A stretch of 64,000 nucleotides of DNA from Winogradskya consettensis (GCF_018332715.1 NZ_BOQP01000019.1:17321-81320), one strand, 5' to 3'; numbered from the stretch's first letter, positions 25,073-33,880 are shown. Translations and numbers: made by a program. Notes: a model not told the origin generated them from the sequence alone.

Positions 25073-26149
25073 ATGGCCGCGCTGTCCGCTTCCGAGCTCG
25101 CCGTGACCCGCCACCTGCTGGTCCACGGGCCGACGACGCGTGCCGACCTCGGCGACCGGCTCCAGTTGTCGTACGCGTCGATGTCACGGCTGGCCCGCTC
25201 GCTGACCAACGGCGGGCTCGTCACCCAGGACGCCGAACCGGACTTCACCATCGGGCGCCCGCGTCAGATCCTGTCCGCGGTGCCGGGTGCGCGGCACGTC
25301 GTGGGCTGCAAACTCACGGCCGACATGGCGTACGGCGTCGCGTGCGACATGTTCGGCGAGGTCCTCACCACCGCGAAGGCGACCCTGCCGGCCCGGGACG
25401 CGGACGGCGTCGTACCCGTCGCCGCGGTCGTACGGACGATCACCCGGCTGGTCCGCAGACTCGCCCGCAAGGTGCCGCCCGTCGACGGCATCGCCGTATC
25501 ACTCGGCGGCGTCGTCGTGAACCGCTCGATCGTCCGCGAAGGAACGTTCCTGGGCTGGCGCGACATCGACCTCGCCACCCCCCTGCGCCGGGACACCGGC
25601 CTCCCGGTCATCGTCACCAACGACGTCACCGCCCTGGCCCGCGAACAGCTCTGGTTCGGCGCCGGCCGCACCCACTCCACGTTCGGCCTGATCACCGTCG
25701 GCGCGGGCCTGGGCTTCGGCGTCGTCCGCGAAGGCATCGTCGCCGAGGAACTCATCGACAACGGCCACCTGCTCGCCCACTCGCCCCTCGACAGCCGCGG
25801 CCCTCGCTGCGGACTTGGGCACGCCGGATGCGTGGCTGCCTACCTCGACCGTGCCGCCGCCGCCCGTCGCCCGCGGGTCGCTGTTGAGGATTCCGCCCGG
25901 GCCCTCGGAAACCTGGCCGCCACGTTCGCCGGCGCGCTGCAGACCACCCGGATCGTCCTCGCGGGGGAGGACGTCGCCGAGATCGCCGCGAACCCCGCGA
26001 TGACCGCCACGGTCGCCGACCGGCTCCGCCCCGGCCCCGACGAGACGCAACGCTGCACCCTCGACATCACCACGGCCACCCTGAGCTTCACCGACTGGGC
26101 GCGCGGCGCGGCCGTGGCGGGCGTACAACACGTCCTGGGTGCCCTGTGA
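25073..26149 (+). CDS. ROK-family transcriptional regulator
   Basis: A 358-residue protein. The N-terminal winged helix (about 1-70) includes TRADLGDRLQLSYASMSRL, followed by a sugar kinase-like ROK domain with GIAVSLGGVV, VIVTNDVTALA, the phosphate loop TVGAGLGFG and a degenerate zinc site (CGLGHAGCVAAYL). These regulators usually bind a sugar and control a linked uptake operon. Here the divergent importer is the evident target. The catalytic kinase residues need not be retained. Confidence 0.92.
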   Translation: MAALSASELAVTRHLLVHGPTTRADLGDRLQLSYASMSRLARSLTNGGLVTQDAEPDFTIGRPRQILSAVPGARHVVGCKLTADMAYGVACDMFGEVLTTAKATLPARDADGVVPVAAVVRTITRLVRRLARKVPPVDGIAVSLGGVVVNRSIVREGTFLGWRDIDLATPLRRDTGLPVIVTNDVTALAREQLWFGAGRTHSTFGLITVGAGLGFGVVREGIVAEELIDNGHLLAHSPLDSRGPRCGLGHAGCVAAYLDRAAAARRPRVAVEDSARALGNLAATFAGALQTTRIVLAGEDVAEIAANPAMTATVADRLRPGPDETQRCTLDITTATLSFTDWARGAAVAGVQHVLGAL

Positions 26150-26161
26150 GAAGCCTGGCCG

Positions 26162-26571
26162 GTGACTACACCCGGCGCGGCCCGGGAGGCGATCCAGATC
26201 TGGAACGACGCCGTCCCCACCATCAAGTTCATCGAGCGGGACACCGAGGCTCGCTGCGGGTTAAGGCCTACACCACGGCGAACGGCACGTCGTCGCACGT
26301 CTACATGAACGGTGCCGGCCGCGGCTGGGTCTACCTCGAGAACGGGGACACGCTGCTCTACAGGCCCCGCATCGTCGCCCACGAGCTCGGCCACATCCTG
26401 TCCCTGAACGACATCGGCAGGACCGACCCCAGCTGCTCCAAGCTCATGTCCGGCGCCCAGGGCGACACCGACTGCCAGAACGATCACCCCGACCCCGCGG
26501 AGATCGCCGAGGCCACCACCTTCTTCGACCGGAATGACGTCGGCGACCCGGTCCCGTGGTTCCACGGCTGA
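26162..26571 (+). pseudogene. Snapalysin-like (M7) zinc protease, truncated and frameshifted
   Basis: Two frames carry parts of one secreted protease. From GTG 26162 one frame gives AAREAIQIWNDAVPTIKFIE, resembling the start of mature snapalysin. Near 26255-26270 the similarity moves to another frame, reading YTTANGTSSHVYMNG and then RIVAHELGHILSLND, the zinc motif HExxHxxxxxD of this family, and SKLMSGAQG with the C-terminal block. The signal peptide and propeptide are missing because the ROK gene ends 12 bases upstream. A frameshift plus loss of the 5' part makes a non-functional remnant the likely reading. Confidence 0.7.
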
Positions 26572-26623
26572 GCCCACCGGGGGGTGATGGCGAGATTGCG
26601 GAAGCTGACCCCGGCCTGACGTC

Positions 26624-27142
26624 TCAGGGCTGAGCGCGCCACTCGTCGCGGGTCAGGTCGAATCGGAGATCGCCGTCGTCGGGGGACGCCGGCCGGGGGT
26701 GCAGGCCGAGGCGTTGGAGCAGGGTGGAGGAGGCGGCGTTGGCCCGGTCGCAGCCGGCCGTGACGTGCTCGACGCCGAGGATGTCGAACACGTACCGCAG
26801 GAACGCGACCATGGCTTCCCGTGCGTAGCCCTGGCCGTGGAACGCGGGGTGGAACTGGAAACCGACGTCGCCCTCGCCGGCGGACACGAGGTACACCCCG
26901 ACGTCACCGATCACCTTGCCGGATTCGAGATGCTGGACGGCGTACCCGTGCCAGGCGCTGGTGGCTCTTTCGTCGAGGACGGCCTGAGCGGCCAGATATC
27001 GGGCCGCCTCCTCGGCGGACTGCGGTGCGCCCTGAAGGAACTTTCGCACCCTCGGATCCGATTGGTACGCACAGAAGTCGTCCACATCCGCCATCGTGAA
27101 CCGGCGAACAACAAGACGGTCGGTACGCAACGGCTCGATCAC
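26624..27142 (-). CDS. GNAT-family N-acetyltransferase (RimJ/RimL-like)
   Basis: A 172-residue acetyltransferase starting IEPLRTDRLVVRRF, as in the RimJ/RimL group, with acetyl-CoA loop HGQGYAREA at about 105-113. GTG at 27142 is selected because it aligns with the usual family start. The substrate (ribosomal protein N-terminus, antibiotic or metabolite) cannot be told. Flanked by a protease remnant and another small remnant. Confidence 0.88.
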   Translation of the reverse strand: MIEPLRTDRLVVRRFTMADVDDFCAYQSDPRVRKFLQGAPQSAEEAARYLAAQAVLDERATSAWHGYAVQHLESGKVIGDVGVYLVSAGEGDVGFQFHPAFHGQGYAREAMVAFLRYVFDILGVEHVTAGCDRANAASSTLLQRLGLHPRPASPDDGDLRFDLTRDEWRAQP

Positions 27143-27182
27143 CCCGGCAGAGTAGCAACCGGCAGGCCCCCGCGAGCGAGCC

Positions 27183-27280
27183 TCAGGCCGCACTCGTCAG
27201 CGCGGCGCCGATGGCCTGATGCAGTGCCGCGCGACTGATGGTCACTGTTTCCTCGGGTGCGCCGCAAGCGTCAACGAATG
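27183..27280 (-). pseudogene. Possible C-terminal remnant of a small protein gene
   Basis: The minus strand between the PEBP and GNAT genes reads TFVDACGAPEETVTISRAAL and continues about 12 more residues to a TGA at 27183-27185. Third positions are GC-rich, but no start or ribosome-binding site is seen, and the upstream part runs into the end of the PEBP gene. It may be a fragment left by rearrangement; weak evidence. Confidence 0.25.
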
Positions 27281-27853
27281 TCAGTCGCGCTTGGTGCCTT
27301 CGAGGAAGGCGTCGGCGAGGACGTGGCCGTTGGCGGCGGTGAGGATGTCGGGCAGGCCGGTCAGGGGGTGGTCGGCGGGGATGGGGGTGTTGAGGGCGTA
27401 GAGGTGGAAGCCGTAGTGGTGGAGGCCGTGGCCGGGGAGGGGGCGGGGGCCGAGGTAGCCGGTGCGGCCGCGGACGCAGGGGACGTACCTGATGGCTTTG
27501 TTGTCCGGGGTGAGGTCTCCTTCCGCGAGGCCGGGGGTGGCGGGGTCCAGCAGGGCGATCGTGTGCAGGCCGGGGCGGTTCATCGGGACGTCGATGTCCT
27601 CCAGGATGAACAAGAGCTGGGCGGTGCCGGCCGGGATACCGGACCAGGCCAGGGCGGGGGCGATGTTCGGGCCGAGGTCCAGGGAGCAGTGCCGGTCGGG
27701 GATCTCGCCGCCGTGGGTGAAGGCGGGGCTGGTCAGGGTGATCGTGCGGGTGGTGGCCAGTTGGGGTGCGTTGCGGACGCTGAGGGCGAGGTCGGGGCGT
27801 TTGTTACGCAGCAGGCGGCCGAGCGGGTAGAGGATCGTGCCGAGGACGGTCAT
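27281..27853 (-). CDS. PEBP / YbhB-YbcL family protein
   Basis: A 190-residue phosphatidylethanolamine-binding-like protein. The ligand pocket signatures are present: TSPAFTHGGEIPDRHC, ILEDIDVP, the GxRGRTGYLGPRPLPG region and HHYGFHLYAL. Bacterial members are of uncertain function, with roles suggested in kinase or protease inhibition. The N-terminal 30 residues are extended relative to the E. coli forms but lack a convincing signal peptide. AGGAG precedes the ATG. Divergent from a MarR regulator whose operator region separates them. Confidence 0.9.
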   Translation of the reverse strand: MTVLGTILYPLGRLLRNKRPDLALSVRNAPQLATTRTITLTSPAFTHGGEIPDRHCSLDLGPNIAPALAWSGIPAGTAQLLFILEDIDVPMNRPGLHTIALLDPATPGLAEGDLTPDNKAIRYVPCVRGRTGYLGPRPLPGHGLHHYGFHLYALNTPIPADHPLTGLPDILTAANGHVLADAFLEGTKRD

Positions 27854-27883
27854 GGTTCTCCTGGGGGCGGGCCGAGCAATCTG

Positions 27884-27914
27884 TAGTATTACTATGGAAC
27901 TGCTTAGTTATACT
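27884..27914. promoter_or_regulatory. Divergent promoter/operator between PEBP and MarR genes
   Basis: TAGTA-T-TACTA (27884-27894) is a perfect palindrome in an AT-rich island within GC-rich DNA. TATACT (27909-27914) lies eight bases before the GTG start at 27923, with no ribosome-binding site, so the MarR gene is probably leaderless. The position is suited to control both divergent genes. Confidence 0.5.
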
Positions 27915-27922
27915 TCGCAACT

Positions 27923-28348
27923 GTGCGTGACACAAGCCACGATCTCGGCGCCGACCTGCAGTCCGCGGTCGCCCGGATCTACAGCCGGTTCCGGTCCGAG
28001 CGCTCCGAGGGCGAGCTCGGCGACGCCGCCGTCGGCGTGCTCATCGCGCTGGCCAAGAACGGGGCGCTGACGCTCACCGAGCTCAGCGAGCGGGCCCGGG
28101 TCACCACCGGGTCGATGAGCCAGACCGTCAACCGCCTGGTCACCGGCGGCTACGTGGACCGTGCCCGGGACCCGGCCGACGGGCGGCGCATGCTCATCGA
28201 GACGACCCCGGCGGGTGCCGAGGTGGCGGCCGAGGCCCGGGCGCATCGCGTGAGCTGGCTCAACGCGCGCCTCGCCGAGCTCACCCCCGCCGAGCGGGCC
28301 ACCCTGGCGGAAGCCTCGGCCCTGATCAGGCGGATCGCCGACTCATGA
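27923..28348 (+). CDS. MarR-family transcriptional regulator
   Basis: A 141-residue winged-helix protein: GVLIALAKNGALTLTEL, TGSMSQTVNRLVTGGYVDR and the wing RDPADGRRMLIETT. It starts with GTG and is divergent from the PEBP gene, its likely target. The C-terminal dimerisation helices (ERATLAEASALIRRI) complete the fold. It converges with the signalling operon, overlapping the C4 protein gene by six bases. Confidence 0.9.
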   Translation: MRDTSHDLGADLQSAVARIYSRFRSERSEGELGDAAVGVLIALAKNGALTLTELSERARVTTGSMSQTVNRLVTGGYVDRARDPADGRRMLIETTPAGAEVAAEARAHRVSWLNARLAELTPAERATLAEASALIRRIADS

Positions 28349-28945
28349 CGGCTCGGGGTAGGCGCCCTCGATGCGGACTCCCCGGTAACGGCCGCCCTTC
28401 TCGATCAGATCCTGGCTGATTGCCTGCCGGTAGGCCTCCTTGTAGGCCCGGCCGAGCGTGACTTCCTTGCGTGCCGCCTCGCGTCCGGCGTCGGTCCAGT
28501 AGGCGCTCCTCGGCGGCGTCGTCCACCGGCCGTTACCGGGGATGAACTTGAGGTATTCGGTCACCTGTGCCGTTGCCTGGGTGATGCGCTCGGTGTACCG
28601 GGTGACCACCGATGGGGCGCTGCCCGGTGCGGGGGGTACGACGCTCGCGTAGCGGGCCCGGAGGTCGAGCCACTCGCCGGCGTCGATCAGCGTGGACGGC
28701 TGCGGGCCGCCGTAGAAGGTCTCGAAGTGGGTGCCGAACGCGGGTGCGGCCAGCGGCAGGCCGAATGGTTCGGCGCGGGGCCGGCCGCACAGGGGGCAGG
28801 CGCCGTCGTACCAGAGTGCGTCGCCCCGGTGCGTCGCGCCGGGGATGTCGATCGCGCCGCAGGTGCAGGGATGCAGCTGAAGATAGATCTCGGCCTCGGC
28901 CAGGGTGCGGGCTATCGGGGTACGGCTCCGGCGGAAAAAGCTCAT
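28343..28945 (-). CDS. C4 zinc-site protein of unknown function
   Basis: A 200-residue cytoplasmic protein, third gene of the kinase-WD40 operon (ATGA overlap with the TPR gene). Near the N-terminus HPCTCG and ACPLCGRP give four cysteines spaced like a zinc ribbon. The rest has the blocks PSTLIDAGEWLDLRARYAS and VTEYLKFIPG, which I associate from memory with an unnamed family linked to large actinobacterial signalling or effector clusters. No catalytic motif is evident. An adaptor or substrate role for the kinase is only an inference from linkage. Confidence 0.82.
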   Translation of the reverse strand: MSFFRRSRTPIARTLAEAEIYLQLHPCTCGAIDIPGATHRGDALWYDGACPLCGRPRAEPFGLPLAAPAFGTHFETFYGGPQPSTLIDAGEWLDLRARYASVVPPAPGSAPSVVTRYTERITQATAQVTEYLKFIPGNGRWTTPPRSAYWTDAGREAARKEVTLGRAYKEAYRQAISQDLIEKGGRYRGVRIEGAYPEPS

Positions 28946-29823
28946 GGGCGGTCTCCGATCGCGGCGGCGAGGCGGGCGGCGAGTGCGGCTTCCTCGTCGC
29001 GGTGCAGGCGCCGGAGCACGGCCGCCCGGACACGATGGACCGCCGGGTCGTCCTCGCCGATGCCGGAGGCGATGTCCAGCATCGCCAATGCCTCCTCGTC
29101 GCGGTGCAGGTGCTGCAGCGCGTCGCCGAGCAGGGCGTACACCGAGGCCAGGGCGGTGAAGTCGGGGTTCTTCGCCGCGGCGAGCGTTCGTTCGCCGATG
29201 CGGACGCAGTCGCGGGGGCGCCCGGCTCTCGTGAGAGCCTCCATCCGCATGGCCGCCGCGTACAGATGGGCGGGATCGTGGCCGAGCGCCCTGTCGAACG
29301 CCGTGGCCGCGAGGGTCGCACGGCCACCGCGGAGGTGGATGACGCCGGTGTAGTGGTGCGCGTCCGCGTGCCCGGGATCGATGCGGGCCGTGGTGGTGAA
29401 GCTGCTGAGGGCCTCGTCGTGGCGGCCGAGCCGGAACAGCAGGAGGCCCCGGGTGAAGTGGGAGCCGGCCGGGGCGCCGGGCAGGCCTACGGCCTCGTCG
29501 AAGGCGGCGAGCGCCTGCTCCCATCGGCCGTCCTGGAACATCCGCAGGCCGCGGTGGTGTGCCGCCATCGCCGGGGTGAGGCGGGTGCGCCGGTCGGTGT
29601 CGGGATCGGTGACCGTGTCGCCGCACTCGTGACAGCGCCGGGACGGGCCGAGGCCGGCGGTGCACCGGTCGCAATAGGTACGGCCACAACCCGGGCAGTA
29701 GGTGTGTGTCCGCGACCAGTCCTCCGGGTTGTCCCGGGCGAGCCGGTTTCCCCCTGGCACCGTTGATACGGAGATCAGTCTGGTGCAGGCCCCGTTCTTC
29801 CCGTTGCAGCCCAGCACGGTCAT
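28942..29823 (-). CDS. Zinc-finger TPR-repeat protein
   Basis: A 293-residue protein coupled on both sides by ATGA overlaps. The first about 90 residues carry cysteine clusters (LGCNGKNGAC, YCPGCGRTYCDRC, RCHECG) that would bind two or more zinc ions. Residues about 95-290 form TPR-like helical repeats (RGLRMFQDGRWEQALAAFDE, RGLLLFRLGRHDEALSSF, ALLGDALQHLHRDEEALAML). Such proteins are usually scaffolds. The preceding kinase also has a TPR-like segment, so the two may interact. Confidence 0.87.
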   Translation of the reverse strand: MTVLGCNGKNGACTRLISVSTVPGGNRLARDNPEDWSRTHTYCPGCGRTYCDRCTAGLGPSRRCHECGDTVTDPDTDRRTRLTPAMAAHHRGLRMFQDGRWEQALAAFDEAVGLPGAPAGSHFTRGLLLFRLGRHDEALSSFTTTARIDPGHADAHHYTGVIHLRGGRATLAATAFDRALGHDPAHLYAAAMRMEALTRAGRPRDCVRIGERTLAAAKNPDFTALASVYALLGDALQHLHRDEEALAMLDIASGIGEDDPAVHRVRAAVLRRLHRDEEAALAARLAAAIGDRP

Positions 29824-32800
29824 CGCAGCGGCCTCTCCGGGAAGTCGATATCCCAGTCCAGTTCCCAGAGCCGGGCCACGGCGGCGTCCCGGACAAGCAC
29901 GAAGCGCCCGTCGTCGCTGCCGGTGGCCTCGTCCCCGGGGCCGAGCACCCCGGCGGCCGTGCCCGTGTCGAGGTCCCACACCCGCACCACGTGGTCGTGC
30001 CCGGCGGAGATCAGGAAGCGCCCGCCCCGGACGGCTATGAGAGACCCGACCCCGGCGAGGTTCATGCCGGAGATCCGTCCTCGGTGACCGGGCAGGGTGT
30101 GGCGGCCGGCTCCGGAGGTGACGTCCCAGACCCGGATGGTGCCGTCCTCACCGGCGGTGACCGCGGTACGCCCGTCGTCCGTGAACAAGCCGTGCCGGAC
30201 CGGTCCGGCATGCCCGGCCAGCCGATGCACCGGCTCGCCTCGCTCGACGTCGAAGGTCCACACCACCCGGTCACCCCACTCCCGCAGCAGGGCGGTCCTC
30301 CCGTCCCCGGAGACCCCGAGCGGATCCGAGATCAGCGGCCCGTGAGGCCCGCGCCGTTGGCGGCCGTCGTGCACCTGCCACAGCGAGAGCTGCCGTCGTA
30401 GATCGGTGACGAACAGCAGCTCGCCGGTCGGGCCGAGCCGTACGGAATCGGCCTGGCCCGGGGCTCCGGGAGGGTTCGGGATCCGCCGTGCGGCGGCGAG
30501 GTCCCACAGCCGGAAAGAGCCGGCAGGATCCCGCGTGACGGCGAGGCTGCCGTCGCCGCTCACCCTGATCGACGAGATCGTCCCGGACGGCCGGGCGAGC
30601 GTTCGCGGGTTGTCCGGGCCGGCGAGATCCCACAACCGCAGCCCGTGTCCGGGATCCGCGGTCAGCAGCCGGCCCGTGGCAGCGAGCGCCATGGCGGTGA
30701 CCTGATCGGCGAGGGTCAGGTGCGGGTCACCCGAACGGGCGCCGCGGATCTGGATCTCGCTGTCGGCCTGGAGCACGATGTGGCGCCCGTCCGGTGTGAT
30801 CGCGGCGCTTCTCCGGTCACCGGGGACGGGAATCTCCTGGATCGGCCAGGCGTCGAGCAGGGTCGAGGGCCGGCCCTGCCGGCCGACCCGGGCCCAGAGA
30901 TCCAGCAGCGCCGGATCGCGGCGATGCCCGGGAAGGTCCCGCGCCTTGCGGAGCGCCGCGGCGGCTGCGGCACCGGTTGCGGGGTCCGTGGTGTCGAGGG
31001 CGCGGCGCACGGCGGTGAACGCCGCGCTGATGGTCTCGGCGCCGAGCGGCCTCGCGTAGGACCACGACATCCGCGGCCCGGCCCCGTTGAACTCGAGGAA
31101 GGCGCGGGTCTTCCCGCCCGGTGCCGTGGTCACGCCGCCCGCGCCCGTGTCGGTGATGGGGTCACTGTCCTCGATCGAGCCGCGTCTCCGGAGCATCCGG
31201 CCGGATGTCAGGTCCCAGATCTCGTCGTGGTTCAGCACCGCGTACGTCTCGTCGATGCTCACGGCCTCGACGTCGGGATCGTCACCCGCCGCCGGCGGCA
31301 GCGGCCGGGACAGCCCCATCCCGGGCGGCTCGTCGTCCGTCAGCTCGTCGTCCGTCAGCTCGTAGGAGAGCGCGACCGCGCTGGGCAGGCCCGGATCGTG
31401 CCGCGTGCCCGTGAAGCTGTGCCGCGCCGACGGGTCCAGGTCGGTCCCGCGGCCGTAGGGGACGGAATCAAGCAGGAAGCCGCTCTGGGCGTCCCAGGTG
31501 CGCAGTCTCAGGAGAAGCAGGTCGAGCCACGTGATCGCTGACCCGTCCGGCGTGAACCGCAGCCGGCCGACGGTGTCGCGCGGGAATCGGATGCCCGGTT
31601 GCAGCGTGTGGCGGCGGACCCCGGTGCTGACGAGCCAGGTGGTGACGGAGCTGTCCACGCAGGCCGCCACGAGGACGGCTCCCGTGGGATCCAGCGCGAG
31701 AGCACTCGGCTCGGCAGGCAGCGTGATGCGCGCCCGCTGCGCGCCCGTCGTCGCATCGTGAACGGCCACCACGGCGCCGTGCGTGCCGCAGGCCGCCGTG
31801 GAGCCGTCGGCGCTGACCGCGACGAACCCGTCGGCTCCGGCCCAGCTCGATAGCAACTCGCCGCTGGCCACGAGCCGCACCTGGGCCGAGCCGTTCCCGA
31901 GGGCGATGATCACCCGCCCGTCCGGGGTTACCGCCGTAGCGGTGGGAGCTATGCCGGTGAGCAGCTGCGCCGCGGCAGCGGGATGACCGCCTTCGAGCAG
32001 GACCATCGCGCGCAGGTGATCGACCTCCGGGTCCTCGTCGCGGGCCGACGCGGCGGCCCGCAGGTCCGCGTCCAGCCGGGTCGACGTCATCTCCCCGCGG
32101 CGCCAGCGGTGCAGGCCGAGGTTGTAGACGGAGTGCCGGTGGTACGGCTCGGCAGCTAGGGCTTCCTCCCAGGCGTGCCGGGCGTCGTCCGGGCGGCCGA
32201 GGTCGAGCAGCGACAGGGCGCGATTGTTGTTCTGGTCGGCTCGCAGGGCGGCCGCGCTGGGCTCCTCCCGGTCGTACGGGCTGCCGATCTCCGCCCGGTA
32301 GATCGCGAGCAGCTCGCTGATCGCCTCGTCCATGCGGACCGTTCGCCGGCGGGGATCCGTCTCGAAGCACCGGCGCAGCAGTGCCGCCAGCCGTGCGGGC
32401 ATCGCCGGGATGGAGGTGTCTCGCTGGTCGTCCACCAGCCAGGCCGCGAAGAAGGTGTGGGCGTTCTCGCCGGCCTGCAGCGGCGTCGTGCCGGCGAAGA
32501 TCTCGAAGACCGTGATCGCCCAGGACCAGATGTCGGTCGCCTTGGTCAGCGTCGCGGCGCCCTGCCCCTGCTCGGGTGAGCGGTACGCCGGTGTGAAGAG
32601 CCCGGCCCCGGTGACGGCGAGTGTCGACCCGGGCCGTGCGGGTGCCGCGCCGGCCGCCACCGCACGGGCCCGGGCCAGGCCGAAGTCGGTGATCTTCACG
32701 GTGCTGTCCGGTTCCTCGGTGAGCAGCACGTTGGACGGCTTGAGATCCTGGTGGATGAGTCCCGAGTCGTGCGCGTGCCGCAGCCCCCAGGCGAATTGAA

Positions 32801-33188
32801 CGACTACGCCGAGCAGCCGTCGCAGGACATCCCGGTCGTCACCGCGGTAGAGGCGGCGTTTCGTGATCGCCTGTTCGAGGGTGCCGCCGGCGACCCATTC
32901 GGCGAAGACGAGCGGAGCGTCCTCGTAGCGGCGTACGTAGGCGCAGCTGACGGTGTGCGGGTGCAGGCCGAGGCGTACCCAGGTCTCGGCTTCCCGGGCG
33001 AAGAGATCCACCCGCTGCGGGGTGACCTCCTTCGCCACTTTGATCGCCAGGTCGATGTCCCAGCCGAGATGGCTGACGTGATAGACGGTGCCCATTCCGC
33101 CAGACTCGATCACGTCGTTCACCCGGTAAAGATCCAGAACGGTCTCACCCGTACGCCATTCGACCCCCATGAATTCAACAGTAGACAC
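29820..33188 (-). CDS. Ser/Thr protein kinase fused to TPR-like and WD40 repeats (1122 aa)
   Basis: A large Hanks-type kinase without a membrane helix. Kinase domain about 20-300: SGGMGTVY glycine loop, Lys50 in AIKVAKE, catalytic loop LIHQDLKPSN (Asp148) and ITDFGLA (Asp168). The catalytic loop has HQD in place of HRD, so activation-loop control may differ. A TPR-like stretch (about 310-420) follows, and then many WD40-like blades to the end, such as GTIRVWDVTSG, HVVRVWDLDTG and LRLWDL, probably two propellers. An acidic loop repeats ELTDD twice from a 15-base tandem repeat. Start is GTG 33188 or ATG 33170. It heads a three-gene operon and is divergent from the DUF7019-kinase pair. Confidence 0.9.
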   Translation of the reverse strand: MSTVEFMGVEWRTGETVLDLYRVNDVIESGGMGTVYHVSHLGWDIDLAIKVAKEVTPQRVDLFAREAETWVRLGLHPHTVSCAYVRRYEDAPLVFAEWVAGGTLEQAITKRRLYRGDDRDVLRRLLGVVVQFAWGLRHAHDSGLIHQDLKPSNVLLTEEPDSTVKITDFGLARARAVAAGAAPARPGSTLAVTGAGLFTPAYRSPEQGQGAATLTKATDIWSWAITVFEIFAGTTPLQAGENAHTFFAAWLVDDQRDTSIPAMPARLAALLRRCFETDPRRRTVRMDEAISELLAIYRAEIGSPYDREEPSAAALRADQNNNRALSLLDLGRPDDARHAWEEALAAEPYHRHSVYNLGLHRWRRGEMTSTRLDADLRAAASARDEDPEVDHLRAMVLLEGGHPAAAAQLLTGIAPTATAVTPDGRVIIALGNGSAQVRLVASGELLSSWAGADGFVAVSADGSTAACGTHGAVVAVHDATTGAQRARITLPAEPSALALDPTGAVLVAACVDSSVTTWLVSTGVRRHTLQPGIRFPRDTVGRLRFTPDGSAITWLDLLLLRLRTWDAQSGFLLDSVPYGRGTDLDPSARHSFTGTRHDPGLPSAVALSYELTDDELTDDEPPGMGLSRPLPPAAGDDPDVEAVSIDETYAVLNHDEIWDLTSGRMLRRRGSIEDSDPITDTGAGGVTTAPGGKTRAFLEFNGAGPRMSWSYARPLGAETISAAFTAVRRALDTTDPATGAAAAAALRKARDLPGHRRDPALLDLWARVGRQGRPSTLLDAWPIQEIPVPGDRRSAAITPDGRHIVLQADSEIQIRGARSGDPHLTLADQVTAMALAATGRLLTADPGHGLRLWDLAGPDNPRTLARPSGTISSIRVSGDGSLAVTRDPAGSFRLWDLAAARRIPNPPGAPGQADSVRLGPTGELLFVTDLRRQLSLWQVHDGRQRRGPHGPLISDPLGVSGDGRTALLREWGDRVVWTFDVERGEPVHRLAGHAGPVRHGLFTDDGRTAVTAGEDGTIRVWDVTSGAGRHTLPGHRGRISGMNLAGVGSLIAVRGGRFLISAGHDHVVRVWDLDTGTAAGVLGPGDEATGSDDGRFVLVRDAAVARLWELDWDIDFPERPLR
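31331..31360 (-). repeat. 15-base tandem duplication inside the kinase-WD40 gene
   Basis: CGTCGTCCGTCAGCT occurs twice in direct succession (31331-31345 and 31346-31360, plus-strand reading), encoding ELTDD-ELTDD. It keeps the frame and enlarges an acidic loop between propeller blades, so it looks like a recent slippage event. Confidence 0.9.
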
Positions 33189-33237
33189 TCGTCGCTACCG
33201 TTGTCCGAAATGGCGCCGATCGATGGGTATGGTGATC

Positions 33238-33870
33238 ATGGCTTTCCGGTATCTCGTCTATGTCAGCGACCGCAAGATTGACATGTTGCTGCCACAGCTC
33301 GACGCCGGTGCCACCCGGCAGCGCAAATGGGAGATCGGGTTCGACCTCAAACTGCTGAAGGCCAAGGCGACCGACGAGCCGCGGGCCGGGGCCGACCGGG
33401 TCACCCGGCTCGAGCGGGTCGTGCGATGGCTGCACGACCATGGCGATCTCGGCACCGTCGACAACCCTGGTCAGTTCGTGTGGGGCCTGATGCCGCTGCG
33501 CTGGGGGCCGATGATCGGTCAGGACGGGCATTCGATGATCTATCTCGGCGGCCGGGACGAGAAGACCGTCGTCGGGCTGGGTGGTTCCCGGGAGCACGTG
33601 TTCGGGCTGCCCGGCCAGGAAGCCGGGCAGGGCAGTCCGCTGAGCCGGTCGATGCTGCCGTCGTTGTTGCAGGCGATCACGCCGCCTGGGCACGGCACAG
33701 GTGTCGACGGCGACGAGGACGCGCTCGCCGCCGTGCACGCCGCCTCGACGGGATTGCGCGGCCCGGCCCAGAACATGGAGTTCATCGCGAAGCGGCTGCT
33801 GCAGGGGCCCGGACCGGACGGCACCGTGGTGCTGCTGGGCTCGCCGCTGTATGTCGCGCTGGTCGATTGA
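33238..33870 (+). CDS. DUF7019-like protein
   Basis: A 210-residue soluble protein beginning MAFRYLVYVSDRKIDMLLPQ, with GQFVWGLMPLRWGP, VGLGGSREHVFG, the block RGPAQNMEFIAKRLLQG and VLLGSPLYVALVD at the end. This set matches, from memory, the family catalogued as DUF7019, which is frequent in actinomycetes and of unknown function. ATG 33238 is chosen as the family start; in-frame ATGs at 33223 and 33229 are alternatives. It is followed 10 bases later by a kinase gene and is divergent from the kinase-WD40 operon (about 50 bases between starts). Confidence 0.85.
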   Translation: MAFRYLVYVSDRKIDMLLPQLDAGATRQRKWEIGFDLKLLKAKATDEPRAGADRVTRLERVVRWLHDHGDLGTVDNPGQFVWGLMPLRWGPMIGQDGHSMIYLGGRDEKTVVGLGGSREHVFGLPGQEAGQGSPLSRSMLPSLLQAITPPGHGTGVDGDEDALAAVHAASTGLRGPAQNMEFIAKRLLQGPGPDGTVVLLGSPLYVALVD

Positions 33871-33880
33871 GCCGCGACGC

